64,000 bases of DNA from Aldehydirespirator sp965248735 (GTDB lineage Bacteria; Actinomycetota; Acidimicrobiia; Acidimicrobiales; Aldehydirespiratoraceae): positions 1,798,001 through 1,862,000 of the forward strand of contig OZ252146.1 of the NCBI GenBank assembly GCA_965248735.1, given 5' to 3'. A program made the position numbers and the translations under genes. Below are positions 50,682-59,530 of this stretch, piece after piece (the first letter of the stretch is position 1; each line of letters starts with the position of its first letter). A model generated the notes under the pieces. That model worked only from the letters and a program-made list of their open reading frames with translations, made no database searches and was not told where the DNA came from.

Positions 50682-51725
50682 TCACTCAGCAGTCACTCCT
50701 GGTTCGTCGCCTTCGGCCCCGAGCTCGTTGAGTTCGTCGCCTTCGGCCCCGAGCTCGTTGAGTTCGTCGCCTTCGGCCCCGAGCTCGTTGAGTTCGTCGC
50801 CTTCGGCCCCGAGCTCGTTGAGTTCGTTGCTGAGTTCGTTGAGCGCGCTGTTGAGTTCGTTGCTGAGTTCGTTGAGCTCGTTGGTGAGCTGGTTGATCTC
50901 GTTGCTGAGCTTGCCCACGTCGTTCCCGCGCTCATCGCCGAGCCCGAGGGGCAGGAGCCGGTGGACGCCGCTTATCGGTCCCACGCCCCGGATCTGCACG
51001 GTCACATCGCCGATGCATGACACCCAGTCGGGCAGGTCGAGCTCGTCGGTGACGGTGTACATCTCGCCGGGCGGGGCGGCCGCGCACAGTTTGGCGGCCA
51101 GATTCACGGGCTCGCCCACGTAGTCGTCGCCCTCGAAGAGCAGGGCCTGGCCGGTGGCCGCGCCCACTCGGATCTGCACGCCCCGGCTGGAGAAATAATG
51201 GATGAGGTGGGCGCCGAGGGACAACGCGGCGGCGGCGCTCGTGGAAACCAGCATCGCGCCGTCGCCCAGCCACTTCGCCACCCTTACGCCCCGCTTCGCC
51301 GCGACACTGCGGGTGACCCTGCGAAAGTCGCCGAGCATCGCCACCGCCTCGTGGGGCCCGTGGGAGCGGGTGTACGCGGTGAAGCCGCAGAGGTCGGCGA
51401 AGCAGAACGTGCGCCTCACGCTGAGGTGGCTGTCGCCCTCGGGCAGATCGTCGGGATGCACGGTGACCAGCGGCTGGCTGGCTTCGGCCCACTCGCGGGC
51501 CGGCCCGGTGTCGGGGGCGACGAGCGGCGCCAGCACCGGGACGTGCCGGCCCGCATCGGCGGGGCCAGCCGTGCCGGCTTCGCGGGGGGCGGGTCCGGCT
51601 CGGGCCGGCGGGGCTTCGCGGGGGGCGGGTCCGGCCGTGCCGGCTTCGCGGGGGGCGGGTCCGGCTCGGGCCTGCGGGGCTTCGCGGGGGGCGGGGTTGG
51701 GATCCACGAAAGGTTCGTCTAGCAC
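50682..51725 (-). CDS. Class III adenylate/guanylate cyclase-like protein with repeat tail
   Basis: A 347-residue protein. Residues 1-55 are Pro/Ala-rich repeats (PAPREAG types). The cyclase domain spans about 85-250: FCFADLCGFTAYT with the first metal Asp, VAKWLGDGAML with the second, and GEPVNLAAKLCAAA, where the usual Asn-x3-Arg carries Lys instead of Arg. The tail is a coiled coil (NELNELSNELNSALNELSNE) continuing into four identical NELGAEGDEL units encoded by 30-bp repeats. GTG 51725 overlaps the hemY stop (GTGCTAG), so it is translated from the heme operon. Lys for Arg may lower catalytic rate. Confidence 0.8.
   Translation of the reverse strand: MLDEPFVDPNPAPREAPQARAGPAPREAGTAGPAPREAPPARAGPAPREAGTAGPADAGRHVPVLAPLVAPDTGPAREWAEASQPLVTVHPDDLPEGDSHLSVRRTFCFADLCGFTAYTRSHGPHEAVAMLGDFRRVTRSVAAKRGVRVAKWLGDGAMLVSTSAAAALSLGAHLIHYFSSRGVQIRVGAATGQALLFEGDDYVGEPVNLAAKLCAAAPPGEMYTVTDELDLPDWVSCIGDVTVQIRGVGPISGVHRLLPLGLGDERGNDVGKLSNEINQLTNELNELSNELNSALNELSNELNELGAEGDELNELGAEGDELNELGAEGDELNELGAEGDEPGVTAE
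50702..50825. repeat. Four 30-bp tandem repeats inside the cyclase gene
   Basis: GAGCTCGTTGAGTTCGTCGC and the ten bases after it recur exactly every 30 bp, four times, encoding the NELGAEGDEL units. Exact identity implies recent expansion and probable length variation between strains. Confidence 0.85.
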
Positions 51726-53155
51726 AGCACGGCCCTCGCCACGGTCGTTGCCGCGGTCTGCGCGCCGCGGACGCAAGCCGGCAGGCCCAGGCCCCGGAAG
51801 GCTGCGCCGGCCGCGGCGAGCCCGGGCGTCTCGTTGGCCAGGCAGGCGTCCACCGCGGCGACGCGCTGCAGATGGCCGGGCCGGTATTGCGGCAGGGACC
51901 GGGGCCAAGGGGTAACCCGAGCCTCGAAGCGGCCCCGAGCCGCGCCGTCGCGGCAGACGACCCCGGTCTCGGCAAGCTCGCCCGCGAGTGCCGACACCAG
52001 ATCGGCGCAGGCGAGGCCCAGCCACCGCCGGTCGTCGGTGCGTCCGGCCGAGACCCGGAGCACGGCCAGGCCGGCGCGGGCGTAGTGCTGCCACTTGGAG
52101 GACGACCAGGAGCATGCGGTGGTTAGCAGGCCCTGGCTGCGGGGCACCAGGAAACCGCTGCCGTCGAGGGGCCGGGCCAGGTGCTCGTCACGGACCACGA
52201 AGGTGGCCAGCGCAACGTCGGCGTACTCGATGTCGGCGAGGATCCGGGCCGCGTCCGGCGCGTGGGGCTCGAGCAGTCGGGCCGACTCCCAGGCGGGGCA
52301 GGCCAGTACCACCCCGCCGGCCTCGATGGATCCCCTCGGGGTGGCCACCCGCCATCGGGGGCCGGCGCCAGGCCCGGCTGCCGGTGTCAGCCGCTGCGCG
52401 GGGGTGGACAGGCTCACCGCGTCGCCCAGCTCGGCCGAGAGGGCGTCGACCATGCGGGTCACGCCGCCCCGCACGCTCTGGAACACCGGCGGCGGATCTG
52501 CTCCGGTGCGGTCGGAGCCCTGCGGTGCGGCTGCCTTCTGCAGGGCCGGTCCCAGCGGTCCTCCCCGGCGGGCGGCCTCGTGCAGGGGCGGGGCGCAGGC
52601 CTCGATGCTCATCCGGTCGGCCGATCCCGCGCTGATCCCGCCCAGCAGGGGGTCGACCAGCCGCTCGAACACCTCGTCGCCGACGCGGGGCCGCAGCACC
52701 TCGCCCACCGAGGCGTCGCCCGCCAGGGGATCGGCATTCTGTGCCAGCCCGCGGCGCAGCGCCTCGGCGCCGTGGTCCGAGACGATCCCGGTGCCCGCCA
52801 CCGCTTCCGCGGTCCACGGCACCCCCAGCACCGAGCGATCCGGCAGAGGCACCAGGCCGCCGTCGAGGAAGACGTAGGCACCGCGGGAGGCGGGCGTCAC
52901 GAGCTCGGCGCCGAGTCCGATCCGGCGGCACAGCTCGGCCGCCGCGGGGTCCCGGGCCACGAAGCCGTCGGGACCGGAGTCGACGGTGAGGCACCCGACC
53001 TGCGAGCCGTCGATCTTGCCGCCGGGGCGGTCGCCGGCCTCGAGCACCACCGCCTCCACGCCCGCGCACCGCAGCTCGTAGGCGGCGGTCAGGCCGGCGA
53101 TCCCCGCACCGACCACCACAACCCGGTTTGCAGCCGATGCCATCGGGTCGGTCAC
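51719..53155 (-). CDS. hemY: Protoporphyrinogen/coproporphyrinogen oxidase
   Basis: A 478-residue FAD enzyme. VVVVGAGIAGLTAAYELR (about 12-29) is the dinucleotide-binding motif and LEAGDRPGGKI (about 38-48) follows. The middle FERLVDPLLGGISAG (about 162-176) is conserved in HemY, and the C-terminal GLGLPACVRGAQTAA binds FAD. It oxidises the porphyrinogen near the end of heme synthesis; in actinobacteria the substrate is often coproporphyrinogen III. GTG 53155 overlaps the hemE stop. Confidence 0.9.
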   Translation of the reverse strand: MTDPMASAANRVVVVGAGIAGLTAAYELRCAGVEAVVLEAGDRPGGKIDGSQVGCLTVDSGPDGFVARDPAAAELCRRIGLGAELVTPASRGAYVFLDGGLVPLPDRSVLGVPWTAEAVAGTGIVSDHGAEALRRGLAQNADPLAGDASVGEVLRPRVGDEVFERLVDPLLGGISAGSADRMSIEACAPPLHEAARRGGPLGPALQKAAAPQGSDRTGADPPPVFQSVRGGVTRMVDALSAELGDAVSLSTPAQRLTPAAGPGAGPRWRVATPRGSIEAGGVVLACPAWESARLLEPHAPDAARILADIEYADVALATFVVRDEHLARPLDGSGFLVPRSQGLLTTACSWSSSKWQHYARAGLAVLRVSAGRTDDRRWLGLACADLVSALAGELAETGVVCRDGAARGRFEARVTPWPRSLPQYRPGHLQRVAAVDACLANETPGLAAAGAAFRGLGLPACVRGAQTAATTVARAVLC

Positions 53156-54213
53156 TCCGCCCGAGCCTCGGGTCGCACCACGCCCTCGTCGTGCACCACC
53201 TGCACCACGCGGGCCAGCACGTCGGGATCGCTGCCGGGCAAGACCCCGTGGCCGAGATTGAACACGAAGCCGGGGTGCCCGCCGTTGGCGGCCAGCACGG
53301 CCCGGGCCGCCTCGCAGGCGGCCGGCGCGCCGGCCAGCACCACCGCAGGGTCCAGGTTCCCCTGCACGGCCCGGCCCGGTCCCACCCGGCGGCGGGCCGC
53401 GTCGATGGGCACCCGGAAGTCCACTCCCACCACCTCCGCGCCGCAGTCGCCCATCTGGTCGAGCAGCTCACCGGTGCTGACCCCGAAATGGATCCGCGGC
53501 ACGCCGGTCTCGCCCACCGCCTCCAGCACCCGGGCCGAGTGCGGGGCGACCCCGCGGCGGTACTGGTCGGGTGACAGCACCCCCGCCCAGCTGTCGAACA
53601 GCTGCACCGCGGCCGCTCCGGCCTCCACCTGCGACAGCAGCGAGGCGATGGCCAGGTCGGCCAGGCGGTCCATCAGGTCGTGCCATAGCGCCCCGTCAAC
53701 GACCATCAGCGCCTTGGTCCGCTCGTGGTGGCGGGACGGGCCTCCCTCCACCAGGTAGGTCGCCACCGTGAACGGGGCCCCCGCGAAGCCGATGAGGGGC
53801 ACATCGAGGGCGTCCACGGCCCGCCGGACGGTGTCGATGACATAGGGCGTGTCGGCGCCGGGATCGAGCGGGCGCAGACGGTCGAGGTCGCGGCGGGCCG
53901 CGAAGGGCCGCGCCACCACCGGGCCGGTGCCGGGCACCACCTCCACGCCGAAGCCGACGGCGTGGGCCGGCACCACGATGTCGCTGAAGAGGATGGCCGC
54001 GTCGACGCCGTAGCGGCGCACCGGCTGCAGGGTGATCTCCGCGGCCCGGTCGGGGTCGGCGATGGCGTCGAGTATCGAGCCGTCGCCCCGCACGGCCCGA
54101 TACTCGGGCAGGGACCGGCCGGCCTGGCGCATGAACCACACCGGGACGCGCCCATGGGGCTGGCTGCGGCAGGCCCTCACGAAGTCGCTGCCGTCGAACC
54201 GTCGGTTGCTCAT
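53152..54213 (-). CDS. hemE: Uroporphyrinogen decarboxylase
   Basis: A 353-residue cytosolic enzyme. PVWFMRQAGRSLPEYR (about 24-39) is the active-site signature with its Arg pair, ILFSDIVVPAHAVGFGV (about 74-90) carries the catalytic Asp, and FNLGHGVLPGSDPDV (about 320-334) the late His motif. It removes four carboxyl groups from uroporphyrinogen III. Overlapping stop and start with hemY indicate an operon with the cyclase as third gene. Confidence 0.95.
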   Translation of the reverse strand: MSNRRFDGSDFVRACRSQPHGRVPVWFMRQAGRSLPEYRAVRGDGSILDAIADPDRAAEITLQPVRRYGVDAAILFSDIVVPAHAVGFGVEVVPGTGPVVARPFAARRDLDRLRPLDPGADTPYVIDTVRRAVDALDVPLIGFAGAPFTVATYLVEGGPSRHHERTKALMVVDGALWHDLMDRLADLAIASLLSQVEAGAAAVQLFDSWAGVLSPDQYRRGVAPHSARVLEAVGETGVPRIHFGVSTGELLDQMGDCGAEVVGVDFRVPIDAARRRVGPGRAVQGNLDPAVVLAGAPAACEAARAVLAANGGHPGFVFNLGHGVLPGSDPDVLARVVQVVHDEGVVRPEARAE

Positions 54214-54245
54214 CGTGTCAAGTCGATGTTGGGGGTCGGGGCCGA

Positions 54246-55508
54246 TCAGCCCGCCGCCCGGCGCAGCAGACCGGCGAAGCGCTCGCCGCCGCGGTCAGCG
54301 AGGAGGCGGCGGACGGTCTGATCCGCGGCCGCGGTCACCTCGGCCCGCCAGATCCACCCAGGGTCGCTGCGGTCAGAGTCCTCGTCGGTGTGACCGGTGC
54401 GGTCGACGTCTGCGTCGCTGCCGATGTCGACCAGATCCACCCCGTCGGGGTCGGGTTCCACCACCAGCACCGCGGTGCCTCGGCGACGCAGCCCGTCCAC
54501 CTCCTGGCGCAGCTTGTCGTCCACCCACTGCCGGCGCGCCACCCGCATGGCCCGCCCGTCGGACCACGCCAGCTCCAGCGCCTCCGACCACCAGGCCCGG
54601 CCCGTCGGCGTCTCGCGGGCCTCGCCCAGCCCGACGCCTGCCCTGGCGCTGGTCCAGGCCTCGGACAGGGCGCCCCGCACCTTCGGCCATCCCGGCTCGC
54701 CGCTCATCGGCGACGACACGACGACCAGGTCGAAGGCGGGCGGCCCCACTAGGTCGGCGTTGGTGTAGGAGTGCAACCCGCCGTCGATGTACAGCTCACC
54801 GTTCACCTCGACAGGCTCGAACAGCACCGGCACAGCGCAGCTGGCCCGCACCGCCTCCGCCGCGGTGGCCTGGAGGTCGTCGCGTCCGAACACCACTCGC
54901 TCGCCGTCGGCGAGCCGGACAGCCGGCACCCAGAAGCGGGCCGCGGGCCACGGCTCGGGATGAAGCTCCGCCATGCGCTGCTGGAGGGCCTCGGTGGTGC
55001 GGGCGCCTCGGGGCAGCAGTCCCACCGCGGCGTGCAGCGGCCGGGCCTGCCAGGGGGGCCACAGAGCTCTCGCCACCAGAGTCGGCGACTGGGGCCGCTG
55101 CTCGATCCAGTCGCGCTCGATGTGGCCCTCGCTGTAGGGGGTGACCACCCGGTCGATGATGGCCTGCCCCTCGTCACTGACGGGCTCGCCGCGCCGGTGG
55201 GCGTAGAGGTCCGCGGGCGGGATGCCGGCCCGGAGGCAGAGCCCGGTGATGGCGCCGGCCGAGGTGCCGGCGATCAACTGCGATCGGCGGGCGTCCCAGC
55301 CCGTCGTCGCGTGCAGCGCCCGGACCACGCCCGCGTGCCACGCCTCCGCGGCCGCACCGCCCGCACTCAGCACCAGACCCACCGAGACCGCTCCGCCGAT
55401 GCCGTCTCGGCGTGCGCCGGGACCGGCTGCCTCCTCGGCGTCGTCGACTATTTCGGCTTCCTCGATGCCCTCGACTTCGTCGAGTTGGTCCGGTTCGCTC
55501 GGGTCCAT
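54246..55508 (-). CDS. Patatin-like phospholipase
   Basis: A 420-residue protein. Residues 1-40 are very acidic. The patatin core starts at VGLVLSAGGAAAEAWHAG (about 45-62, with the oxyanion Gly run). GTSAGAITG holds the nucleophile Ser (about 82), and the Asp of the dyad is in YIDGGLHSYTNADL (about 245). It hydrolyses acyl ester bonds of lipids. ATG 55508 is chosen; the frame extends further into the dispersed repeat. Confidence 0.85.
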   Translation of the reverse strand: MDPSEPDQLDEVEGIEEAEIVDDAEEAAGPGARRDGIGGAVSVGLVLSAGGAAAEAWHAGVVRALHATTGWDARRSQLIAGTSAGAITGLCLRAGIPPADLYAHRRGEPVSDEGQAIIDRVVTPYSEGHIERDWIEQRPQSPTLVARALWPPWQARPLHAAVGLLPRGARTTEALQQRMAELHPEPWPAARFWVPAVRLADGERVVFGRDDLQATAAEAVRASCAVPVLFEPVEVNGELYIDGGLHSYTNADLVGPPAFDLVVVSSPMSGEPGWPKVRGALSEAWTSARAGVGLGEARETPTGRAWWSEALELAWSDGRAMRVARRQWVDDKLRQEVDGLRRRGTAVLVVEPDPDGVDLVDIGSDADVDRTGHTDEDSDRSDPGWIWRAEVTAAADQTVRRLLADRGGERFAGLLRRAAG

Positions 55509-55540
55509 GCAGCCGAGGATACGGGCGACGCGAGGCGTAG

Positions 55541-55590
55541 AGCGAGGCCGTGGCCCGAGCGGCCCGTGAGCGCAGCGAACAAGAGCGGGA
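55541..55590. repeat. Dispersed intergenic repeat, copy 3 (inverted)
   Basis: Reverse complement of copies 1 and 2 (core AGCGAGGCCGTGGCCCGAGC). It lies between the divergent patatin and HelD-like genes. Confidence 0.8.
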
Positions 55591-55730
55591 AACGAGATGT
55601 TCACTGCGGGGGCTGTGGCCTGTGCTCGCGGCCTATAGGATCAACAGTTCCCCCAAATCGCCGGATCCGCGGCCCAGCGGCCCGCCGTTGCCTGGCGGAC
55701 CCGGCTGCCAACACCGTCCGCGGTTCAGCT

Positions 55731-57953
55731 TTGACCAGTCGCCATCCTGATCTAGACGCCGAACAGGCCTACTTCGACCTCGCCCACGCCTGCCTGGACA
55801 CGGCCCGGGAGCGGGCCACGATGGCCACATCGGTGTTCCGCACGGGCCGGGGCGGCACCACTCAGGCCCGATTCGAGCGCGACGCCATGCTCGAGGCGGC
55901 CCTGTCCCGGCTAACCAGGCTCGACATCGGCGACCGGTCGCTGGTGTTCGGGCGCATCGACCCGGCTTCGACCGGGGAGCGCTTCTACATCGGGCGCGTC
56001 GGCCTGTGGGACGCCGACCACGACCCGATCGTGGTGGACTGGCGGGCGCCGGTGGCCGAGCCCTTCTACCGGGGCACCGGCCGAGAGCCGCTCGGCCTGG
56101 AGCGGCGACGGCACTTCGCGTCCCGCGGCAGCACGCTGCTGGGCATCGAGGACGAGTTCTTCGGCGACAAGGCCGCCATCGGCCTCGACATAGCCGACCG
56201 GGACCTCGACGGCCGCGCCGTCGACGGCGTGGCCCCTGGCGGCACCGCTACGGCGGGCGACGGCCCGCTCGACGGCCGGCCGGGCTCGGGGGCACTGATC
56301 GCCTCGCTCGAGGCAGCCCGAACCGGTCGCCTCAGAGACGTCGTGGCCACCATCCAGGGCGAGCAGGACAGGGTCATCCGCTCCGAGATTCCCGGCGTCC
56401 TGGTTGTGCAGGGCGGGCCGGGGACCGGCAAGACCGTGGTGGCGCTGCACCGGGCCGCCTACCTGCTGTACACGCACCGATTCCCCCTGGAGAGCCAGGG
56501 TGTGCTGGTGGTGGGCCCGAACCGGCTGTTCCTTGCCTACATCGAGCAGGTGCTGCCCTCGCTGGGAGAGGCGGGCGTGGAGCAGGCCGTGCTCGCGGAC
56601 CTGCTCAGCCCGGCAGTGCCGGTCGCGGGCCTCGACGACGAGGCTGTCGGCCGCGTGAAGGGCGATCCTCGAATGGCGGGGGTGGTGCGCCGAGCGGTGC
56701 GCGACCGCCGCCGCCCGCTACGCCGGGACCTGACCATCGGCTTCGAACTGCAGCGGCTGCGTCTCACGGTGGAGAAGTCGGCGCAGATTGTGGACGACAC
56801 GACCCGGCGGGTCCGCAAACACAATGCGGGCCGCCGGCTGGTGGAGGAGGCGTTCTTCGCGGCCCTGGCCGGCAGCAGCCGCCGGGCCGCCGACCCCGCG
56901 GAGGTTCGCGAGCGCCTCTCGGAGATGGTCGAGGTGCGGGAGGCGCTGGAGTGGATGTGGCCCGTGCTCACACCGGCGCATCTATTGAACGACCTGTACG
57001 GGTCCAGGGCTCTGCTGCGCTCCGCCGGCGCGGGCCGGCTCAGCGACGACGAGACAGAGCTCCTGCACCGGCCCCGGCGCGGGCACGTCTCCGAGGTCAC
57101 GTGGTCGTTCCAGGACGTTCCCGTGCTGGATGAGGCTCGGGCGCTGCTGGGATACCGGCCCGGCCACCGCGCCGAGGACGCCGTCTTGACCTACGGCCAC
57201 ATAGTGCTGGACGAGGCGCAGGACCTGTCGCCCATGGAGCTTCGCATGATCGCCCGGCGCAGCCTCAACGGCTCGATGACGGTGGTGGGCGACATCGCGC
57301 AGGCCACCGGGTCCTGGGCCCATGATGACTGGGAGTCGGTGCTGGAGGGCCTGCCCGACCGGCGTCCGCCGCGCCGGGTGGAGCTCACGCTGGGCTACCG
57401 GATCCCGGCGCCGGCCATGGCGCTGGCCAACCGGGTGCTGCCCCACGCCGCGCCCGGGGCGGTGCCCCCCGAGACGGTGCGCACCTCCGGCGACGAGCCC
57501 CGCTTCGTGCCGTGCGGGGCTGCGGCCGGCCGCGACGGGGCCGCGGGTGCCGCCACGACGAACGGCAGGGGCGCCGACGCTCCGGGGCTGGCCGAGACGC
57601 TGGCCGAGGTGATCGCGCAGGAGCGGGCCGAGGTCGGTGAGGGCAACGTGGCCGTGATCGTCCCTCACTCGCTCCACGAGCCGCTCCGGGTTGAGCTGAC
57701 GGGCCGTTCAGTGGTCTTCGGCGGCCCCGGCCGCGCCGGCCTGGAGCAGCAGGTGACCCTGGTGCCGGTGCGCTTGGTGAAGGGCCTCGAAGTGGACAGC
57801 GCGGTGGTGGTCGAGCCGGCCCGCATAGTGGCCGAGGAGTGCCAGGGGGTTCGCTCGCTGTATGTGGCGCTCACCCGGGCCACCAAGCGGGTGACGGTGG
57901 TTTATGCCGAGCCCCTGCCCGACATGCTCACCGAGCCGGGCGCGGCCGCCTAG
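55731..57953 (+). CDS. helD: HelD-like superfamily 1 motor (RNA polymerase recycling)
   Basis: A 740-residue protein. DAEQAYFDLAHACLDTARERA opens a helical arm, then the HelD-specific FYIGRVGLWDADHDPIVVDWRAPVAEPFYR (about 80-110). Walker A is VQGGPGTGKTVVALHRAAYLL (about 222-242), Walker B VLDEAQDLSPMELRMI (about 490-505), and later RSLYVALTRATKRV. Actinobacterial HelD removes stalled RNA polymerase and gives some rifamycin tolerance. The start is TTG 55731, the first codon before the family's helix; the frame is open further upstream only as antisense to patatin. Its stop lies 7 bp from the convergent ATPase. Confidence 0.85.
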   Translation: MTSRHPDLDAEQAYFDLAHACLDTARERATMATSVFRTGRGGTTQARFERDAMLEAALSRLTRLDIGDRSLVFGRIDPASTGERFYIGRVGLWDADHDPIVVDWRAPVAEPFYRGTGREPLGLERRRHFASRGSTLLGIEDEFFGDKAAIGLDIADRDLDGRAVDGVAPGGTATAGDGPLDGRPGSGALIASLEAARTGRLRDVVATIQGEQDRVIRSEIPGVLVVQGGPGTGKTVVALHRAAYLLYTHRFPLESQGVLVVGPNRLFLAYIEQVLPSLGEAGVEQAVLADLLSPAVPVAGLDDEAVGRVKGDPRMAGVVRRAVRDRRRPLRRDLTIGFELQRLRLTVEKSAQIVDDTTRRVRKHNAGRRLVEEAFFAALAGSSRRAADPAEVRERLSEMVEVREALEWMWPVLTPAHLLNDLYGSRALLRSAGAGRLSDDETELLHRPRRGHVSEVTWSFQDVPVLDEARALLGYRPGHRAEDAVLTYGHIVLDEAQDLSPMELRMIARRSLNGSMTVVGDIAQATGSWAHDDWESVLEGLPDRRPPRRVELTLGYRIPAPAMALANRVLPHAAPGAVPPETVRTSGDEPRFVPCGAAAGRDGAAGAATTNGRGADAPGLAETLAEVIAQERAEVGEGNVAVIVPHSLHEPLRVELTGRSVVFGGPGRAGLEQQVTLVPVRLVKGLEVDSAVVVEPARIVAEECQGVRSLYVALTRATKRVTVVYAEPLPDMLTEPGAAA

Positions 57954-57960
57954 CCGGCGC

Positions 57961-59247
57961 TCACTCCTCGTCCGCTGTTGCGCGCCAGAGCGTGTCGATG
58001 GGGGCCGAGTGCAGCCGGTCGCCGAAGGTGAGAGCGCTCGCGCCGGTGTGGAGCAGGATGCCGGCCCGAAATGCGCCCGGCTCTGCCGCGTCGAGACGGT
58101 CTCGCAGCGCCGCTACGTGGCGGAGATCGCTGGCCCGAGGCGAGGCAGTGGCCTTGACTTCCACGGCGACGACGGCGCCGTCGAGCCGTTCGAGGATCAG
58201 GTCCACCTCGCGCTTGGCGTTGTCGCGGTAGTAGTACAGCGTCGTGCTCCGGTCGCTGGTGCCGGTCTGGCGGCCTATCTCGCCGACGACGAACGTCTCT
58301 AGCAGCGGGCCGGTCGCGGTGGCGGTGGGCGGCCGCAGCGCGGCTGCGTCGAGGCCCATCAGCGCGGCCGCGAGGCCGCTGTCGGTGAGATGTATCTTGG
58401 GCCGGCGCACCACCCGCGCACTCCGGTTGCGAGTCCACGACGGGATCTCCTGCACTAGGAACACCGTCCTCAGCCAGCCCAGGTAGGACTCCACGGTGGC
58501 CCGGTCGGCGCCGAGTAGCTGGGACCAGCTCGCGATGTTGAGCTCACGGGCGGTGTTGGCCGCGGCCAGCCGGAGCAGTCGGGGCAAGATCGAGGCGCGC
58601 CGGATGTCACCGAGCGCCACGACGTCGCGGCTGATCACGGTCTCGGCGTAGCTCTGAAACCAGCGGGCCCTCGCCCTCGACTCCAGTCGCAGCGCCTCGG
58701 GGTAGCCGCCCGCGCACAGCCTCTCCAGGTAGTCGTCGCGCTCGGTGGTGGAGTGCGCGGCTCTGAACTTGCCGTCGAACCACTGCTCGACAGCGCCGGG
58801 CGTCCCCTCAGTGCTTGGGGCCGGCGCTGCGGACAGTTCGGCCTGCGACAGCGGCCAGAGCCGGAGGATGATGGCCCGGCCGGCGAGCGACTCGCTGATC
58901 GTGGGAACAGTGAGGAAGTTGGTGGATCCGGTGAGCAGGAAGCGGCCCGGAGTGTCGTCGGCGTCGACGGCCATCTTGACGGCCTGCACGACGCGTTGGC
59001 CGCCCGCCTGGATCTCATCGATGACCAGCGGGTAGGGATAGGCCCGCACGAACGTGTGGGGATCGGCCAATGCTGCGTCGAGCACTTGATCGTCATCGAA
59101 GGTCACGAAAGATCCGGCCCGCTCGGCGGCCACCGAGCGGGCCAGCGTCGTCTTGCCGCTCTGCCGGGCCCCGTGGAGCACGACTGCCCGAGCGGTGTCC
59201 AAGGCGTCCTCAAGCTGGGGCCGCATGTGACGGGCTATGTGCTGCAC
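57961..59247 (-). CDS. AAA+ ATPase with DUF4143
   Basis: A 428-residue protein. Walker A is LHGARQSGKTTLARSVA (about 24-40), Walker B YPLVIDEIQ (about 72-80), sensor LLTGSTNFL (about 104-112). The DUF4143 C-terminus has a winged-helix block (LLGADRATVESYLGWLRTVFL) and a nuclease-like REVDLILE..VVAVEVKA (about 343-362, D-x-E and E-x-K pattern). Such proteins are common in mobile regions and act on unknown targets. Confidence 0.85.
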   Translation of the reverse strand: MQHIARHMRPQLEDALDTARAVVLHGARQSGKTTLARSVAAERAGSFVTFDDDQVLDAALADPHTFVRAYPYPLVIDEIQAGGQRVVQAVKMAVDADDTPGRFLLTGSTNFLTVPTISESLAGRAIILRLWPLSQAELSAAPAPSTEGTPGAVEQWFDGKFRAAHSTTERDDYLERLCAGGYPEALRLESRARARWFQSYAETVISRDVVALGDIRRASILPRLLRLAAANTARELNIASWSQLLGADRATVESYLGWLRTVFLVQEIPSWTRNRSARVVRRPKIHLTDSGLAAALMGLDAAALRPPTATATGPLLETFVVGEIGRQTGTSDRSTTLYYYRDNAKREVDLILERLDGAVVAVEVKATASPRASDLRHVAALRDRLDAAEPGAFRAGILLHTGASALTFGDRLHSAPIDTLWRATADEE

Positions 59248-59530
59248 TCGATCAGCCTAGCAGGTTTAATCGTATTTTAGTAAGGGAGTTAATCTAAATT
59301 TTGAAGGATCTCTGATCCTAATTCCGTATAACTCTTGATGGAGCATTCGAGTGTCTGACTGGCTGAAGACCTCACGCCGCGGGCCGACAATCCTCGTCGA
59401 GGTGACGACCAACGGACAGGCTTCCTGAAGTTGGACCAGCGGTGCTCAGGGCGTGAGGCATGCCAAGGCCGGCCCAGTAAGGACCCCTGGGGTTGACACA
59501 GTGAGGAATGCTGGCGTTAAGGTATAAGGC
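59248..59530. other. AT-rich intergenic region upstream of the ABC gene
   Basis: Bases 59265-59340 are AT-rich. A 24-codon GTG frame near 59351 (SDWLKTSRRGPTILVEVTT) is open but unsupported. A possible -35 TTGACA is at 59493. Confidence 0.4.
59493..59528 (+). promoter_or_regulatory. Possible promoter of the ABC ATPase gene
   Basis: TTGACA at 59493-59498, with GTTAAG 17 bases later or TATAAG at 59523-59528 (24 bases). The gene starts at 59531, so a transcript from here would be nearly leaderless. Confidence 0.3.

Noticed and set aside
50702..50825. CRISPR-like regular repeat
   Set aside because: The 30-bp units are contiguous and in frame inside the cyclase gene.
54771..55730. Long open frame continuous with the HelD-like gene, opposite the patatin gene
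   Set aside because: It is antisense to a clear patatin coding sequence, has no family text, and the HelD family starts at about 55731.
59351..59425. 24-codon GTG frame with plausible text
   Set aside because: Too short, no clear ribosome-binding site and no resemblance.
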